A stretch of 64,000 nt of DNA from Sphingomonas sp. A2-49. GTDB lineage: Bacteria > Pseudomonadota > Alphaproteobacteria > Sphingomonadales > Sphingomonadaceae. The translations under genes and the position numbers were made by a program. Location of the stretch: positions 113,072 through 177,071 of the forward strand of contig NZ_JAJLPA010000004.1 in assembly GCF_025548555.1 (NCBI RefSeq), given 5' to 3'. Under the pieces are notes generated by a model. That model was not told the DNA's origin. It searched no databases and worked only from the letters and a program-made list of their open reading frames with translations. This document shows positions 8,552 through 19,493 of the stretch, piece by piece (the stretch's first letter is position 1; every line of letters starts with the position of its first letter).

Positions 8552-10330
8552 TCAGTGATTGTGTCGCGGCGTCCGTGCGGCGATGCCCCGGTACTTGAGC
8601 GCGAAGTCGAGCACGCCGCCCTCGCCCAGCTGACCGGTCTTCTCGCGGTACAATTCCTCCCACGGCGTGTGGCTCTCGGGCACCGGCGGCGACGGCTCGC
8701 CGCGACGACGCGCGATCTCGTCCGCCTCGACCAGCGCGTCGCAGCGCCCGGCGGCGAGATCGATGCGGATCACGTCGCCGGTGCGCAGCCACGACAGGCC
8801 GCCGCCGACCGCGCTTTCGGGACTGGCGTTGAGGATCGAGGGACTGTCCGACGTCCCCGACTGGCGGCCGTCGCCCAGCGTCGGCAGCGTCATGATCCCG
8901 CGCTGGATCAGGTGGTCGGGCGGCTGCATGTTGACCACCTCCGCCGATCCGGGCCAGCCGATCGGGCCGGCACCGCGGATCACCAGGATCGAATCCTCGT
9001 CGATCCGCAGCGCGGGATCGTTGATGCGGTGGTGATAATCGTCCGACCCTTCGAACACGACCGCGCGCGCCTCGAACACGTTCTCGCGCCCCGGCATTTC
9101 CAGATAGCGCGCGCGGAACGCGGGCGAGATGACGCTGGTCTTCAGGATGGCGAAGTCGAACAGGTTGCCGGTCAGCACCAGGAACCCCGCCTGCTCCTTG
9201 AGCGGGCGATCGAACGGGCGGATGACCTCGCGGTCGGTCGCCGCGCGGCCGGCGATGTTGTCCGCGACGCTGCGTCCGGTGACGGTCAGGCAGTCGCCGT
9301 CGAGCTTGCCCGCCGCCAGCAGCTCCGCCATCACCGCGGGCACGCCGCCCGCCCGGTGGAAGCGTTCGCCGAGGAAGCGCCCGGCGGGCTGGACGTCGAC
9401 CAGCAGCGGCAGGTCGTAGCCATGCTCCATCCAGTCGGTCGGCCGCACCTCGACCCCGGCATGCGCCGCCATCGCCTGGATATGCGGCTGCGCGTTCGAG
9501 GACCCGCCGATCGCGGTGACGATCCGAAGCGCGTTGAGGAAGCTCGCGCGGGTCAGGATCCGCGACGGGCGCAGGTCCTCATACGCCATGTCGACGATGC
9601 GGCGACCGGTTTCGTAGGCGAACTGGCCGCGCTCGCGATACGGCGCGGGGATCGCGGCGCATCCGGGCAGCGACAGGCCGAGCGCCTCCGCCACCGCATT
9701 CATTGTCGATGCCGTGCCCATCGTATTGCAATGGCCCGCGGACGGCGCGCTGTCGGTCGCGCGCTGCAGGAACTCCTCCTCGTCGATCTCGCCCGCGGCG
9801 AGCTTGCGGCGCGACCGCCAGATGACGGTGCCCGATCCCACCAGCTCGCCCTCGTGCCAGCCGTCGAGCATCGGCCCGCCCGACAGTACGATCGCGGGGA
9901 TATCGACCGTGCTCGCCGCCATGATCCCCGACGGCGTCGTCTTGTCGCACCCCGTCGTCAGCACGACCGCATCGATCGGATAGCCGTACAGCGTCTCGAC
10001 CAGCCCCAGATAGGCGAGGTTGCGGTCGAGCGCGGCGGTCGGCCGGCGGCAATTCTCGAAGATCGGATGGACGGGGAATTCGAGCGGGATGCCGCCCGCG
10101 TCGCGGATGCCGTCGCGCACCCGCCGCGCGAGGTCGAGGTGGATGCGGTTGCAGGGGCTGAGATCGCTGCCGGTCTGCGCGATGCCGATGATCGGCCGGC
10201 CCGAGCGCAGTTCGGCCGGGGTCAGTCCGTAGTTCATGAAGCGTTCGAGGTAGAGCGCGGTCATGTCCGCGCGCGCGGGATCGGCGAACCAGTCACGCGA
10301 GCGGAAGGGACGAACCGGTTGGCGTGACAC
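8552..10330 (-). CDS. IlvD/Edd family sugar-acid dehydratase (pentonate dehydratase type)
   Basis: Iron-sulfur dehydratase that converts aldonic acids to 2-keto-3-deoxy acids. At 592 residues it has the length and motifs of the arabinonate/xylonate dehydratase branch rather than dihydroxyacid dehydratase. Candidate cluster ligands are the Cys of SPCNRI, TTGCDKTTP and AGHCNTMGTAS; GDGRQSGTSDSPSILN is the conserved C-terminal active-site segment. The start is GTG, preceded by GGAGAG. It is first in the operon with the porter and cupin-like gene, with a LacI-type palindrome 48 bp upstream. Because xylA and xylB are also here, it more likely serves a second pentose such as L-arabinose, or another aldonate; the exact substrate cannot be read from sequence. 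Confidence 0.87.
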   Translation of the reverse strand: MSRQPVRPFRSRDWFADPARADMTALYLERFMNYGLTPAELRSGRPIIGIAQTGSDLSPCNRIHLDLARRVRDGIRDAGGIPLEFPVHPIFENCRRPTAALDRNLAYLGLVETLYGYPIDAVVLTTGCDKTTPSGIMAASTVDIPAIVLSGGPMLDGWHEGELVGSGTVIWRSRRKLAAGEIDEEEFLQRATDSAPSAGHCNTMGTASTMNAVAEALGLSLPGCAAIPAPYRERGQFAYETGRRIVDMAYEDLRPSRILTRASFLNALRIVTAIGGSSNAQPHIQAMAAHAGVEVRPTDWMEHGYDLPLLVDVQPAGRFLGERFHRAGGVPAVMAELLAAGKLDGDCLTVTGRSVADNIAGRAATDREVIRPFDRPLKEQAGFLVLTGNLFDFAILKTSVISPAFRARYLEMPGRENVFEARAVVFEGSDDYHHRINDPALRIDEDSILVIRGAGPIGWPGSAEVVNMQPPDHLIQRGIMTLPTLGDGRQSGTSDSPSILNASPESAVGGGLSWLRTGDVIRIDLAAGRCDALVEADEIARRRGEPSPPVPESHTPWEELYREKTGQLGEGGVLDFALKYRGIAARTPRHNH

Positions 10331-10377
10331 GCTGCACTCTCCATCGCACGGCCGTGACGTGGGGCCCCGCGTTATTC

Positions 10378-10391
10378 TGGTAACGCTATCA
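10378..10391. promoter_or_regulatory. LacI-type operator upstream of the dehydratase operon
   Basis: TGGTAACGCTATCA, 48 bp before the GTG of the dehydratase and 30 bp after the stop of the LacI gene. It matches the pattern TGnTAnCGnTAnCA completely. Confidence 0.75.
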
Positions 10392-10420
10392 CGTTGCCGC
10401 CGCCCGTCAAGCGCCGGCGT

Positions 10421-11506
10421 TCATCCGTGCCGCGCCCGCGGGCGCCGGCGCGGGGGCGCGTCGGACTGACGGCGGATCAGCGTATAGTCGAGGACATGCT
10501 GTTCCGCGGCGCCCTCCCCCCCCTTCTGCCGGCGCAGGCTGCCGACGAGCAGGTCGACCGCGGCGCGCGCCATGTCGGCGATCGGCTGGTGGATCGTCGT
10601 CAGCTCCGGCCAGATCGCGGTGGCGAGCGTCGTGTCGTCGAAGCCGCACACCGTCAGGTCGCCCGGCACGTCGAGCCCGCGCCGGTGCGCCATCGCCACC
10701 GTCGCCGCCGCCATGTCGTCGTTGGACGAAAAGATCGCGGTCGGCGGATCGGCGAGGTCGAGCAGCAGTTCGGCAGCGTCGAGGCCCGAGCGATAGGTGA
10801 ACAGTCCATCGACGATCAGCGCGGGATCCTCGTCGATCCCCGCGGCCGCCAGCGCCGCGCGATACCCCTCCAGCCGCTGTGCGCTTGCCGACAAATTGGG
10901 GTTGCCCGCGATGAAGCCGATGCGGCGATGCCCAAGGTCCATGATGTGCCGCGTCATCGTCGCCGCGGCCTCGCGGTCGTCGATGCGGATCGCCGGCTGG
11001 TTCTCCGCCGGAAAGCCGGTGGCGACCGACACCGTCGGGACCCGCGCCGCGGCGAGCAGCGCCAGCAGTGCCGGCGCCTCGCACAGCGGCGGCGGCAGGA
11101 TGATGCCGTCGATCCCGCCGTCGACCAGATGCTGCGCCACTTCGAGCTCGTGGTCGCCCAGCTCGCATTTCTCGACGACGATCTGCACGTCGCTGCGACT
11201 CGCCTGGTCGAGGCTGCCGAGCAGGAATTCGCTGAGGAATCCGGCGCTGGGGTTGCTGTAGAGCAAACCGATCCGCACCTGGCCCGCGCCCGCCAGACTG
11301 CGCGCGGCGCGGTTGGGCGCATAATTGAGCGTCGAGATCGCGGTATTGACCGCCTCGCGCGTCGCCGGCCGGACATTGGTCTCACCGTTGATGACGCGCG
11401 AGACCGTCATCGGCGATACGCCGGCCAGGCGGGCGACGTCGCTGATGGTGGGCGCCGATCCGGATCGGCGGGACGAGCGCGGCGGCGCGGCGGTGGTCGG
11501 ATCCAT
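10421..11506 (-). CDS. LacI-family repressor of the xylan locus
   Basis: A 361-residue LacI/GalR regulator. The N-terminal helix-turn-helix is APTISDVARLAGVSPMTVSR with hinge helix NRAARSLAGAG, followed by a periplasmic-binding-protein-like sugar sensor domain (HIMDLGHRRIGFIAGNP; FSSNDDMAAATV; VCGFDDTTLATAIWPELTT). The recognition residues are Pro-Met; E. coli GntR/IdnR, with Lys-Met at that place, read TGTTACCGGTAACA-type sites, close to the palindromes found around this locus. ATG at 11506 was chosen because the helix-turn-helix starts about 30 residues later; an in-frame GTG at 11689 would add a 61-residue low-quality extension. Likely inducers are xylose, xylobiose or a uronate (inference). 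Confidence 0.9.
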   Translation of the reverse strand: MDPTTAAPPRSSRRSGSAPTISDVARLAGVSPMTVSRVINGETNVRPATREAVNTAISTLNYAPNRAARSLAGAGQVRIGLLYSNPSAGFLSEFLLGSLDQASRSDVQIVVEKCELGDHELEVAQHLVDGGIDGIILPPPLCEAPALLALLAAARVPTVSVATGFPAENQPAIRIDDREAAATMTRHIMDLGHRRIGFIAGNPNLSASAQRLEGYRAALAAAGIDEDPALIVDGLFTYRSGLDAAELLLDLADPPTAIFSSNDDMAAATVAMAHRRGLDVPGDLTVCGFDDTTLATAIWPELTTIHQPIADMARAAVDLLVGSLRRQKGGEGAAEQHVLDYTLIRRQSDAPPRRRPRARHG

Positions 11507-11912
11507 AGGGCGAATGGGAGCGGTCCAGAGATGAGAGCGACAGGCATGGACGCAAGCCGCGACGTTCACAAGTGGGGGCCGTGCGCGCAGGTGGCGGCCG
11601 CCCCGCGGCGTGCGGGATTTCGGGCGGCTATCGCCGTGCGGACGGGGGCGGCTCGCGATCCGGCGCGGCAACGACGCCCCGCGAACCACGCCACGCCGGA
11701 CAGCCGGTCAAGCCAAGCCGGGCGCGCCTGCACACGCGCCACGGCCCGGCCCGACACTTTACCGCATGGTTCCGCGTCCCTGCGGGCAGGACGGCGGCGG
11801 AATCGCGCTTGCGGACACCGGAAAGCGGCCATATGGTAGCGCTATCGAGGTCGGATCGACGACCATGCAGGCCTCAGCAGAAGGCCGTCGTACAGGAAGG
11901 ATGCAAAGGCCC
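11507..11912. other. Divergent intergenic region between lacI-type gene and GH43
   Basis: About 400 bp without a convincing gene; open frames here are Arg/Ala-rich artefacts of GC content. It contains the GH43 operator at 11834 and must carry both divergent promoters. No other structured element was recognised. Confidence 0.6.
11834..11847. promoter_or_regulatory. LacI-type operator upstream of GH43-xylB-xylA
   Basis: TGGTAGCGCTATCG, one base off the full pattern (last position), about 65 bp before the GH43 start and about 330 bp before the divergent repressor gene, so it could serve both. Confidence 0.7.
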
Positions 11913-12998
11913 ATGCCACGTCGACCGAACACCTGGTTCGCCATCGCCGCGCTCGTCGCGAGCGGCGGTGCCGCGATCGCCCAGACCGGCAAGCCCGAAC
12001 CGCGCAGCCCCGATGGCCGCCGCTATCTGTCGCAGCCGCTGGTGACGGACATCTATACCGCCGATCCGTCCGCGCATGTCTTCGACGGCAAGCTCTACGT
12101 CTATCCCAGCCACGATGTCGATGCCGGCATTCCCGACGACGACCTCGGCAATCAATATGCGATGCACGACTATCGCGTGCTGAGCATGGACCGTGTCGGC
12201 GGACCGGTCACCGAACACCCGGTCGCGATCGACGTAAAGGACATTCCCTGGGCGTCGAAGCAGACCTGGGCACCCGATGCCGCGTACAAGGACGGCACCT
12301 ATTTCCTCTACATGCCCGCGCGCGACAAGGCGGGCGTGTTCCGCATCGGCGTCGCCACGTCGAAATCGCCGACCGGCCCGTTCAAGGCGGAAGCCGAGCC
12401 GATCCGCGGCAGCTTCTCGATCGATCCGGCGGTCTTCACCGACGCCGACGGGCGCAGCTACATGTACTGGGGCGGCATCTGGGGCGGCCAGTTGCAGCGC
12501 TGGGCGAGCGGACGCTACGATCCCAAGGGCGGCGACACCGACCTGAAGCAGGACGACCGGCCCGCGCTGATGCCCAAGGTCGCGCGCCTGTCCGCGGACA
12601 TGAAGCAGTTCGCCGAAGCCCCGCGCGACGTCGTCATCACCGACGCGGCCGGCAAGCCGCTGCTCGGCGGCGATCACGACCGCCGGTTCTTCGAAGCGTC
12701 ATGGACGTTCAAGCGCGGCGGCAAATATTATTTCACCTATTCGACCGGCGACACCCACTTCCTCAACTATGCGATCGGCAGCACGCCGTACGGTCCCTTC
12801 CGCTATACCGGACATTTCCTGTCGCCGGTGCAGGGCTGGACGTCGCATCATTCGATCGTCGAGTTCAAGGGCAAGTGGTGGCTGTTCTACCACGACACGC
12901 AATTGTCCAACAAGAACCACCTGCGCTCGGTGAAGGTCACCGAACTGTCGTTCGATCCGGATGGCACGATCCGCCCGATCGATCCGTTCAAGGACTGA
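11913..12998 (+). CDS. GH43 family beta-xylosidase/alpha-L-arabinofuranosidase, exported
   Basis: Five-bladed propeller glycosidase acting on xylo- or arabino-oligosaccharides. About 361 residues with a short cleavable signal ([20 protein letters not shown], then IA-Q). The three GH43 carboxylates are visible: Asp in [14 protein letters not shown] (base), Asp in [14 protein letters not shown] (pKa modulator) and Glu in [15 protein letters not shown] (acid). ATG at 11913 is preferred; ATG at 11901 abuts AGGAAGG with no spacing and adds four residues. The xylulokinase gene begins 3 bp after the stop, so hydrolysis and xylose catabolism are transcribed together. Xylosidase versus arabinofuranosidase activity cannot be decided by eye. 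Confidence 0.9.
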   Translation: MPRRPNTWFAIAALVASGGAAIAQTGKPEPRSPDGRRYLSQPLVTDIYTADPSAHVFDGKLYVYPSHDVDAGIPDDDLGNQYAMHDYRVLSMDRVGGPVTEHPVAIDVKDIPWASKQTWAPDAAYKDGTYFLYMPARDKAGVFRIGVATSKSPTGPFKAEAEPIRGSFSIDPAVFTDADGRSYMYWGGIWGGQLQRWASGRYDPKGGDTDLKQDDRPALMPKVARLSADMKQFAEAPRDVVITDAAGKPLLGGDHDRRFFEASWTFKRGGKYYFTYSTGDTHFLNYAIGSTPYGPFRYTGHFLSPVQGWTSHHSIVEFKGKWWLFYHDTQLSNKNHLRSVKVTELSFDPDGTIRPIDPFKD

Positions 12999-13001
12999 TC
13001 G

Positions 13002-14444
13002 ATGTTCCTCGGGATCGACATCGGCACCTCCGGTGTCAAGGCGGTGGTGCTCGACGTCGACGGCGGCGTCGTCGCGCAGGGCGTGGCACCGCTCGCCGTG
13101 CAACGCCCCCGGCCGCTCTGGTCGGAGCAGGACCCCGACGCCTGGTGGCGGGCGACCGAGGTGGCGGTGCTCGCGATCGATGCGGACGTCCGGCGCGGCG
13201 TCCGCGGCATCGGCCTCGCCGGCCAGATGCACGGCGCCACGCTGCTCGACGCCGACGATGCGCCGTTGCGCGCCGCTATCCTGTGGAACGACGGCCGCTC
13301 CTTCGCCGAATGCGCCGAGCTGGAGGCGGCGACCCCCGACTTCCACCGGATCGGCGGCAATCAGGTGATGCCCGGCTTCACCGCGCCCAAGCTGCAATGG
13401 CTGCGGCACCACGAACCCGCACTGTTCGACCGCATCGCCACCGTGCTCCTGCCCAAGGATTACGTGCGGCTGCGGATGACCGGCGACAAGGCATCGGACA
13501 TGTCCGATGCCGCTGGCACGCTGTGGCTCGACGTCGCCGGCCGACGGTGGAGCGACACCCTGCTCGCCGCAACCGGGCTGACCACGGCGCAGATGCCGCG
13601 GCTGGTCGAAGGCAGCGCGGTTGCCGGCCGGTTGCGCGCCGACGTCGCCGCCCGCTGGGGCATGGCACCGGTGCCGGTCGCGGGCGGCGGCGGCGACAAT
13701 GCCGCGGGCGCGGCGGGCGTCGGGGCGGTGCGCGACGGCGATGCGCTGCTGTCGCTCGGCACGTCGGGCGTAATCTTCGTCGCCACCGACGGGTTTCGTC
13801 CCAACGTCGCGGGCGCGGTCCACGCCTTCTGCCATTGCGTCCCCGACCTGTGGCACCAGATGGCGGTGCACCTGTCCGCCGCGGCGTGCATCGACTGGGT
13901 GGCGCGCCTCACCGGGGCCGGGGGCGCCGCCGACCTGTTCGCGCAGGCGGAGCGGGCCGGCCCGGCCTCCGGTCCCGAGCTGTTCCTCCCCTATCTGTCG
14001 GGCGAGCGGACGCCGCACAACGATGCCCAGGTGCGCGGCGGCTTCCTGCGGCTCGACAACGACACCGGGCCGGAACGCCTGGCGCAGGCGGTGCTGGAGG
14101 GCGTCGGCTTCGCGCTCGCCGACGGCCTTCGCGTGCTGCGCGACGCGGGAACGCGGATCGAACGCCTGTCGGTCATCGGCGGCGGCGCACGCTCGCGCTA
14201 TTGGGGCGAGACGCTGGCGGCGGCGATGAACGTCGAGCTCGTCTATCTGCACGGCGGCGAGGTCGGCCCGGCGCTCGGCGCCGCGCGGCTCGCGCAGCTG
14301 GCGGTCGACGGCGGCACCCCCGCCGAGGTCTGCCGCCCGCCCGCCGTCGCCCACGTCATCGCGCCCGATGCCGCGCTCGCCGCGCGCCTCGCCCCCAAAT
14401 ACGCCGCGTTCCGCGACGCCTATCCCCGCATAAGGAGCCTCTGA
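13002..14444 (+). CDS. xylB: Xylulokinase
   Basis: FGGY-family kinase that phosphorylates D-xylulose to xylulose 5-phosphate, feeding the pentose phosphate pathway. 480 residues, normal length. The N-terminal ATPase fold begins [32 protein letters not shown] and the [10 protein letters not shown] loop near residue 230 (catalytic Asp) are typical of XylB, as is [11 protein letters not shown] in the C-terminal domain. It sits 3 bp after GH43 and overlaps the first base of xylA through a TGATG junction, which indicates translational coupling. The operator at 11834 would govern the whole unit. Confidence 0.95.
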   Translation: MFLGIDIGTSGVKAVVLDVDGGVVAQGVAPLAVQRPRPLWSEQDPDAWWRATEVAVLAIDADVRRGVRGIGLAGQMHGATLLDADDAPLRAAILWNDGRSFAECAELEAATPDFHRIGGNQVMPGFTAPKLQWLRHHEPALFDRIATVLLPKDYVRLRMTGDKASDMSDAAGTLWLDVAGRRWSDTLLAATGLTTAQMPRLVEGSAVAGRLRADVAARWGMAPVPVAGGGGDNAAGAAGVGAVRDGDALLSLGTSGVIFVATDGFRPNVAGAVHAFCHCVPDLWHQMAVHLSAAACIDWVARLTGAGGAADLFAQAERAGPASGPELFLPYLSGERTPHNDAQVRGGFLRLDNDTGPERLAQAVLEGVGFALADGLRVLRDAGTRIERLSVIGGGARSRYWGETLAAAMNVELVYLHGGEVGPALGAARLAQLAVDGGTPAEVCRPPAVAHVIAPDAALAARLAPKYAAFRDAYPRIRSL

Positions 14445-15751
14445 TGGCCGATTTCTTCGCCGACATCCCGACGATCCGCTACGAAGGCCCCGACAGCGAC
14501 AACGCGCTGGCCTATCGGTTCTACGACAAGGACCGCGTCGTGCTCGGCAAGACGATGGCCGAACACCTGCGCTTCGCGGCGTGCTTCTGGCACACCTTCT
14601 GCTGGCCGGGCAGCGACGTGTTCGGCGGCGGCACCTTCGACCGCCCCTGGCATCGCGGTGCCAACGATGCCGCCGCCGCCGCGCAGAAGCGCAGCGCCGC
14701 ATTCGACTTCTTCCAGAAGCTCGACGTGCCCTATTATTGTTTTCACGACGTCGACGTGATGGCCGACGCCGGCACCGTCGCCGAACACCGCCGTGCCTTC
14801 GCCGAGGCGGTCGACCATCTCGAACAGCTTCAGGCGGCAAGCGGCCGCAAGCTGCTGTGGGGTACCGCCAACCTGTTCAGCCACCCGCGCTTCGCCGCCG
14901 GCGGCGCGACCAATCCCGATCCCGAAGTCTTCGCGTTCGGCGCGATGCAGGTGCGCGACGCGCTGGAGGCGACGCATCGCCTGGGCGGCGAGAATTACGT
15001 GCTGTGGGGCGGGCGCGAAGGCTATGAAACGCTGCTCAACACCGACATGGCGCGCGAACTCGACAATCTCGGCCGCTTCCTCAATCTCGTCGTCGCGCAC
15101 AAGCACAAGATCGGCTTCACCGGCACGATCCTGATCGAACCCAAGCCGCACGAGCCGACCAAGCACCAGTACGACTTCGACACGGCGACGGTGTACGGCT
15201 TCCTGAAGCGCTACGGCCTCGAGAACGAGGTGCGCGTGAACATCGAGGCGAACCACGCCACGCTGTCCGGCCACACCTTCGAGCACGAGATCGCGACCGC
15301 AGGCGCGCTCGGCATCTTCGGGTCGATCGACGCCAATCGCGGCGATCCGCAGAACGGCTGGGACACCGACCAATTCCCCAATTCGGTCGAGGAGATGACG
15401 CTGGCGATGCTGGAGATCCTGCGCGCGGGCGGGTTCACCACCGGGGGTTTCAATTTCGACGCCAAGGTCCGCCGCCAGTCGATCGACGCGGTCGACCTGT
15501 TCCACGGCCATATCGGCGGCATCGACGTCGTCGCGAAGGGCCTGCTCAACGCCGCCGCGCTGATCGAGGACGGCCGGCTGGATGCCGCGCGGACCGAGCG
15601 CTACGCCGGCTGGACGGGCGACTTCGGCACCACGATCGCCGACCTGGACCTCGCCGGCATCGCCGACCTCGCGGTCGAGCGCGCGATCGATCCCAGGCCG
15701 CGTTCGGGCCGGCAGGAACGGCTGGAAAACCTCGTCAACCGCTTCCTCTGA
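14444..15751 (+). CDS. xylA: Xylose isomerase
   Basis: Converts D-xylose to D-xylulose. 435 residues, the class II length with the N-terminal extension. Catalytic His lies in [10 protein letters not shown] (near residue 103); metal-site motifs are [31 protein letters not shown] and [27 protein letters not shown] is the C-terminal signature. ATG at 14444 has AAGGAG eight bases upstream within the end of xylB. With xylB it establishes the isomerase route for xylose in this organism. Two strong hairpins follow the stop codon. Confidence 0.97.
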   Translation: MADFFADIPTIRYEGPDSDNALAYRFYDKDRVVLGKTMAEHLRFAACFWHTFCWPGSDVFGGGTFDRPWHRGANDAAAAAQKRSAAFDFFQKLDVPYYCFHDVDVMADAGTVAEHRRAFAEAVDHLEQLQAASGRKLLWGTANLFSHPRFAAGGATNPDPEVFAFGAMQVRDALEATHRLGGENYVLWGGREGYETLLNTDMARELDNLGRFLNLVVAHKHKIGFTGTILIEPKPHEPTKHQYDFDTATVYGFLKRYGLENEVRVNIEANHATLSGHTFEHEIATAGALGIFGSIDANRGDPQNGWDTDQFPNSVEEMTLAMLEILRAGGFTTGGFNFDAKVRRQSIDAVDLFHGHIGGIDVVAKGLLNAAALIEDGRLDAARTERYAGWTGDFGTTIADLDLAGIADLAVERAIDPRPRSGRQERLENLVNRFL

Positions 15752-15791
15752 GGGCGGCAGGACGCGAACCGCTCGTAACCACACGACATGA

Positions 15792-15823
15792 AACGGCCGC
15801 GGATCCATCGATCCGCGGCCGTT
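15792..15823. terminator. Bidirectional terminator hairpin between xylA and receptor 2
   Basis: A perfect 13-14 bp inverted repeat (left arm from 15792, right arm to 15823, loop CATC) containing CGGCCGCGGATC. It lies between two convergent genes. The tail TTCTCGTCT on the plus strand gives a short U-rich stretch for xylA transcripts. Confidence 0.75.
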
Positions 15824-15847
15824 CTCGTCTGGGCTGCCGGTCGCCGC

Positions 15848-15871
15848 CGCTCCCCCGTCACCGGGGGAGCG
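15848..15871. terminator. Second terminator hairpin next to the receptor 2 stop
   Basis: CGCTCCCCCG pairs with CGGGGGAGCG across a TCAC loop (10 bp, perfect). It starts 5 bp from the receptor stop codon, in the position expected for its terminator, in tandem with the hairpin at 15792. Confidence 0.65.
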
Positions 15872-15876
15872 ACCGG

Positions 15877-18800
15877 TCAGAAGCGGCCCCGGATGCCGAC
15901 CAGCACCGTGCGACCCGGCTGGTACTGGTTGAAGGTCGCGTTCGGATACTGGAAGTAGCTGCTCTGCGCTTCCTTGTTGATGTTGATGACGTTGAGCACG
16001 ACCGTCGGCAGGTAGGGCTTGCCGAACACCTTGCCCAAGTCGACGTTGCCTGAAAAATCGAGCTGGCCGTAGTCGCGTCCGAAGATCGCGGCGCCGGGGA
16101 TGCCGTTCTGGTTCAGGCCGGATGCCTGCGACCCCTCGTTGAACGTATAGGTCAGCCGCGCCGACAGGCCGTTGCCCTCGTAATAGCCGGTCAGCGTATA
16201 GGTCGTCGGCGCGACGCCGAGCGCCACCGCGGGCGCGCCGCTGCCCTCCCCCTTCTGGTCGATGATGGTCAGGCTGCCCTGAAAGCCGAAGCCGCGCACG
16301 CCGATATAGTGCGTCAGGAAGTCGAGCGGCTGGGTCAGCTGGAATTCGAGGCCGTTGACCTTGAGCTTGCCGTCCGAATTGACCTGTTGCTGGATGACGA
16401 CGTTGACGTCGCGCAGCGCCTGCCCGGGATTGGCGCGCGAGGCGAGCGCGTCGCGCTGCGCCTGGGTCAGCGAATCGATCGTGATCCCGTACGGCTCCAG
16501 GAACGAGAAGGGCACCGTGTTGAGCCCGTTGACGGTGAAGCCGGTGATCGACTTGCGGAACGCCGCCACCGCGATCACCCCTTCGCCGCCGGTGTAATAT
16601 TCGAACCCGAGATCGATGTTGTTCGAGATATACGGATTGAGCGCGTTGTTGCCGACCGTGCCGACGTCGGCGGACGGCTGGACGAAGCTGGCGCCCGGCA
16701 GCAGCGCGTTGGGATCGGGCCGCGTCATCGTCCGCGACAGCGACGCGCGCGCCACCGCCTTGCCCGCGAAGTCGATCGATGCGGTCGCCGACGGCAGGAA
16801 GTTGGAATAGAGCCGCGTCGTTTCAGGGAAGGTGATGAAATTGGGATAGCGACCGCCGTCCGCGATCGGCGTCGCGGTCAGCGGCCCGGCGCCGTCGGGA
16901 TCGCGCCCCGCGTTGCGCGGATCGGGCACGCTGACCCGCCCGCCGACGATCTGTTGCGTCCGCACGTAGCGCAGCCCGCCGTTCAGTCGCAGCGTAGTGT
17001 CGCCGAATTCCACGATGCCGTTCATCTCGGCGAAGGTGCCGGTCACCTTTTCGCGGATCAGGCCGCCGTTGGCGCCGCTGCTGCCCGCCCCCGTCTCGGT
17101 CGCGCCGGCGAGCAGCGCGTCATAGTTGGTCGCGCTCCTGAACTTGTTCCAGTCGACGGTGATGAAGCCGGTCTTGGCATCGGGCAACAGATAGCCCGGC
17201 ACCGCGGCGGTCGGCACCAGCGACCCCGCATAGACGATCGGCGTCCCACCGACCGTGGCATTGGTGCCGTAGCCGGGAAAGGTCGGGAAGCCCGCGGGCG
17301 TCGCGCTTCCCGGCTGGTTCAGCCCGGTGCAGGGCGTCGTCGCGGTGTTCGGCGCCGCGAGCGTGACGCTGGGACCGTTGCCGCAGATCAGGTTCTGCCA
17401 GACGTTGGTGTTGTCGAACGGCGTGATCCGCCGCTGCGTATCGTCATAGGCCGCGCCGACGCGTACGCTGAAGCGCTTCTCGTCGCCGAACAGCAGGCTG
17501 CCGCGCACGCCCCGGTTCTCGGTGCGCCGCTCCTCCCCGTTCAGATTGACGCGGCCACCGCCCGCCCAGCCGAAATTGGCCGGGTTGTTGAGGTCGACGT
17601 TGGTCGTGATCGACGGGATGCCGCCGTCATTGGCATAGGTGACGGTCGTGCCGCTGCTCGGCGGGGTGATGACCAGCACCGTCGGGCTTTCGCGACGGAA
17701 GGGGCTTTCGTTCCAGTTCGCCTGGATGTCGCCCTTGATCCAGTCGTTGACGACGAATTCCGCACCGGGATTGACGCCGTAGAAGTCGACCGTGTCGCGA
17801 TAGGGCCGGAATTCGAGAAAGAACTGCGCGTTGGCATAGGTGCCGCCGGTGACGACGCAGCCGGTCGTGCAGTCGCTGCGGTCATAGGTCGTCTTGAGCG
17901 GGATCGACGCGCCGTTGCGCACCGCCCAGTTCATCGCCGACCGGTCGAAATCCGTCGTCCGCTTGCCGTAGATGCCGTCGACATACAGGTGGAAGGCGTC
18001 GCTGGGACGCCATTCCGCCGATGCGATGAAATTGTAGCGATCGCGCTTGCCGTCCTCGTAGCGCGGCCGGCCGAGCCGCGGCAGCAGGCCATTGTCGATC
18101 TGGTCGATCGTCGCGCCGGGGTTGTTGGCGAGCAGGAACGCCTGGTTGATCGTCGTGCCGGTGACCAGGCCGTTGCCGGCATTGGCGGGCACCGTGCCGG
18201 GAATGGTGAAGTTGCCGCCACCGGTCGGGTTCAGCGTGCCGCCGGTGCGCTGCGTCGCGGTTAGGTTGGGGTTGGTCCAGCCGATCGTCTCGAACCCGTC
18301 GACACGGAAGCGGTTGCGCACCCCGGCGGCGCCGACCAGCAGACCGAAATCGCCCTTGCTCGCGCTGGCGAGCAGGTAACCGCGATAGCCCCAGTCGCCG
18401 TCGTGCTGACCTTCGACGCCTGTCCGCCATAGCTGACATAGGCCTTGGGATTGTCGAACGGCCGGGCCGAGCGCAGGTTGACGGTACCCGCCGCGCCGCC
18501 TTCGACCTGGCTTGCCACCGGCGACTTGCTGACGGTCAGCTGGGTGAACAATTCGGTGGGCAACAGGTCGAGGTCGACCTCGCGGTTGGTGCTCTGCGCG
18601 TCGAAGCGGACCGATGCGGTGGCGACCGGCGCGCCGTTGAGCAGCACGCGCGTGAAGTTGGTGCCGAGGCCGCGGATCGCGACGCTGGTGCCCTCGCCCG
18701 TCACCTCGCGCGCGATGGTGACGCCCGGGATGCGGTTCACCGATTCGGCGATGTTGGTGTCGGGAAACTTGCCGATATCCTCGGCGAAGATCGAATCGGT

Positions 18801-19112
18801 GAAGCCGACGGCGTTGCGCTTGGCGTTCGTCTGGCTTTGCAGCGAGGCGCGATAGCCGGTGACGACGATATCGTCGTTGCCGGTCGCGGACGGATCTGCG
18901 GGCGGCTGTGCCGGCCCGTCGATCGCGGTCGGTGCGGTCTGGCCCGCGCCGTCCTGCGCCGGCGGCGTGGCGGGTTCGGCACTGCTGCTCGACAACGATG
19001 GCGTGGGCGCGCCCGGCGTGGCGGTCTGCGCGAGCGCGGGCCAGGCGGCGCCGGCGAGCAGCATCGCGGCCATCGCGTTCACGCGGCGAAACGGAGTCAT
19101 GGTGCGCTTCAT
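15877..19112 (-). pseudogene. TonB-dependent receptor 2, reading frame interrupted near 18.4 kb
   Basis: Outer-membrane receptor in two frames. The first runs from ATG 19112 (good GGAGAGGA ribosome site): signal peptide ending ALAQ, DIVVTGYRAS near residue 81, plug with FPDTNIAESVNRIPGV, and GGAAGTVNLRSARPFDNPKAYVSYGG. Family sequence then continues one frame over from about DGDWGYRGYLLASASKGDFG to the C-terminal VLVGIRGRF. The switch lies between about 18395 and 18435 and fits loss of one base; the total length is one base short of a whole number of codons. No slippery heptamer is seen there. It is either a genuine recent frameshift (inactive receptor) or a sequencing or assembly error. The operator at 19176 puts it in the xylan regulon. 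Confidence 0.8.
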
Positions 19113-19493
19113 CACAGTCCTCTCCCTGTCGGGCGGGGACCGTCATTCATCCCCTACCCGCAAGCCGAAGATTATTGATAGCGCTAACGCGGTCAATGGC
19201 CTATTTCTGGCAAAACTACTGTCCCATTGTCTTGCGGTCATCCCAGAGTAACTGCGATGTTAGCGTAAACCCATCATTCGATACGACAAACTGCCCGGCT
19301 GATCGATCGCACCCTGCGCAGGAATTTTTCGCTGGCATCGTGGTATCGCACCACTTGCGACGGGCGCCGGCCTGTGGGTAGCGCGATGGACGCGCGCCAC
19401 GCACGTCATCCACACCGATGGGTCGGAATCGGTCAGCCGAGCAACCCCGCGCCGATTTTTGCGTTCGGCACGGGATTGGGGGACCCGCCAGGT
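19113..19493. other. Intergenic region upstream of receptor 2
   Basis: About 380 bp. It contains the receptor operator at 19176 and a poorer match at 19258 (TGTTAGCGTAAACC, two mismatches to the fixed positions). Nothing else is recognised apart from the small open frame that follows. Confidence 0.5.
19176..19189. promoter_or_regulatory. LacI-type operator upstream of receptor 2
   Basis: TGATAGCGCTAACG, one base off the full palindromic pattern, 63 bp before the receptor ATG. Confidence 0.72.

Noticed and set aside
10357..10372. ACGTGGGGCCCCGCGT as terminator or operator between the LacI gene and the dehydratase
   Set aside because: Short GC palindrome without tail, positioned between the operator and the dehydratase start; such palindromes are frequent in this DNA.
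18395..18435. Programmed ribosomal frameshifting in receptor 2
   Set aside because: No slippery heptamer or obvious downstream structure at the junction, and TonB receptors are not known to use it; mutation or sequence error is simpler.
19258..19271. TGTTAGCGTAAACC as an additional operator of receptor 2
   Set aside because: One half matches well but the other half breaks the palindrome at two fixed positions; kept only as a note, not as a site.
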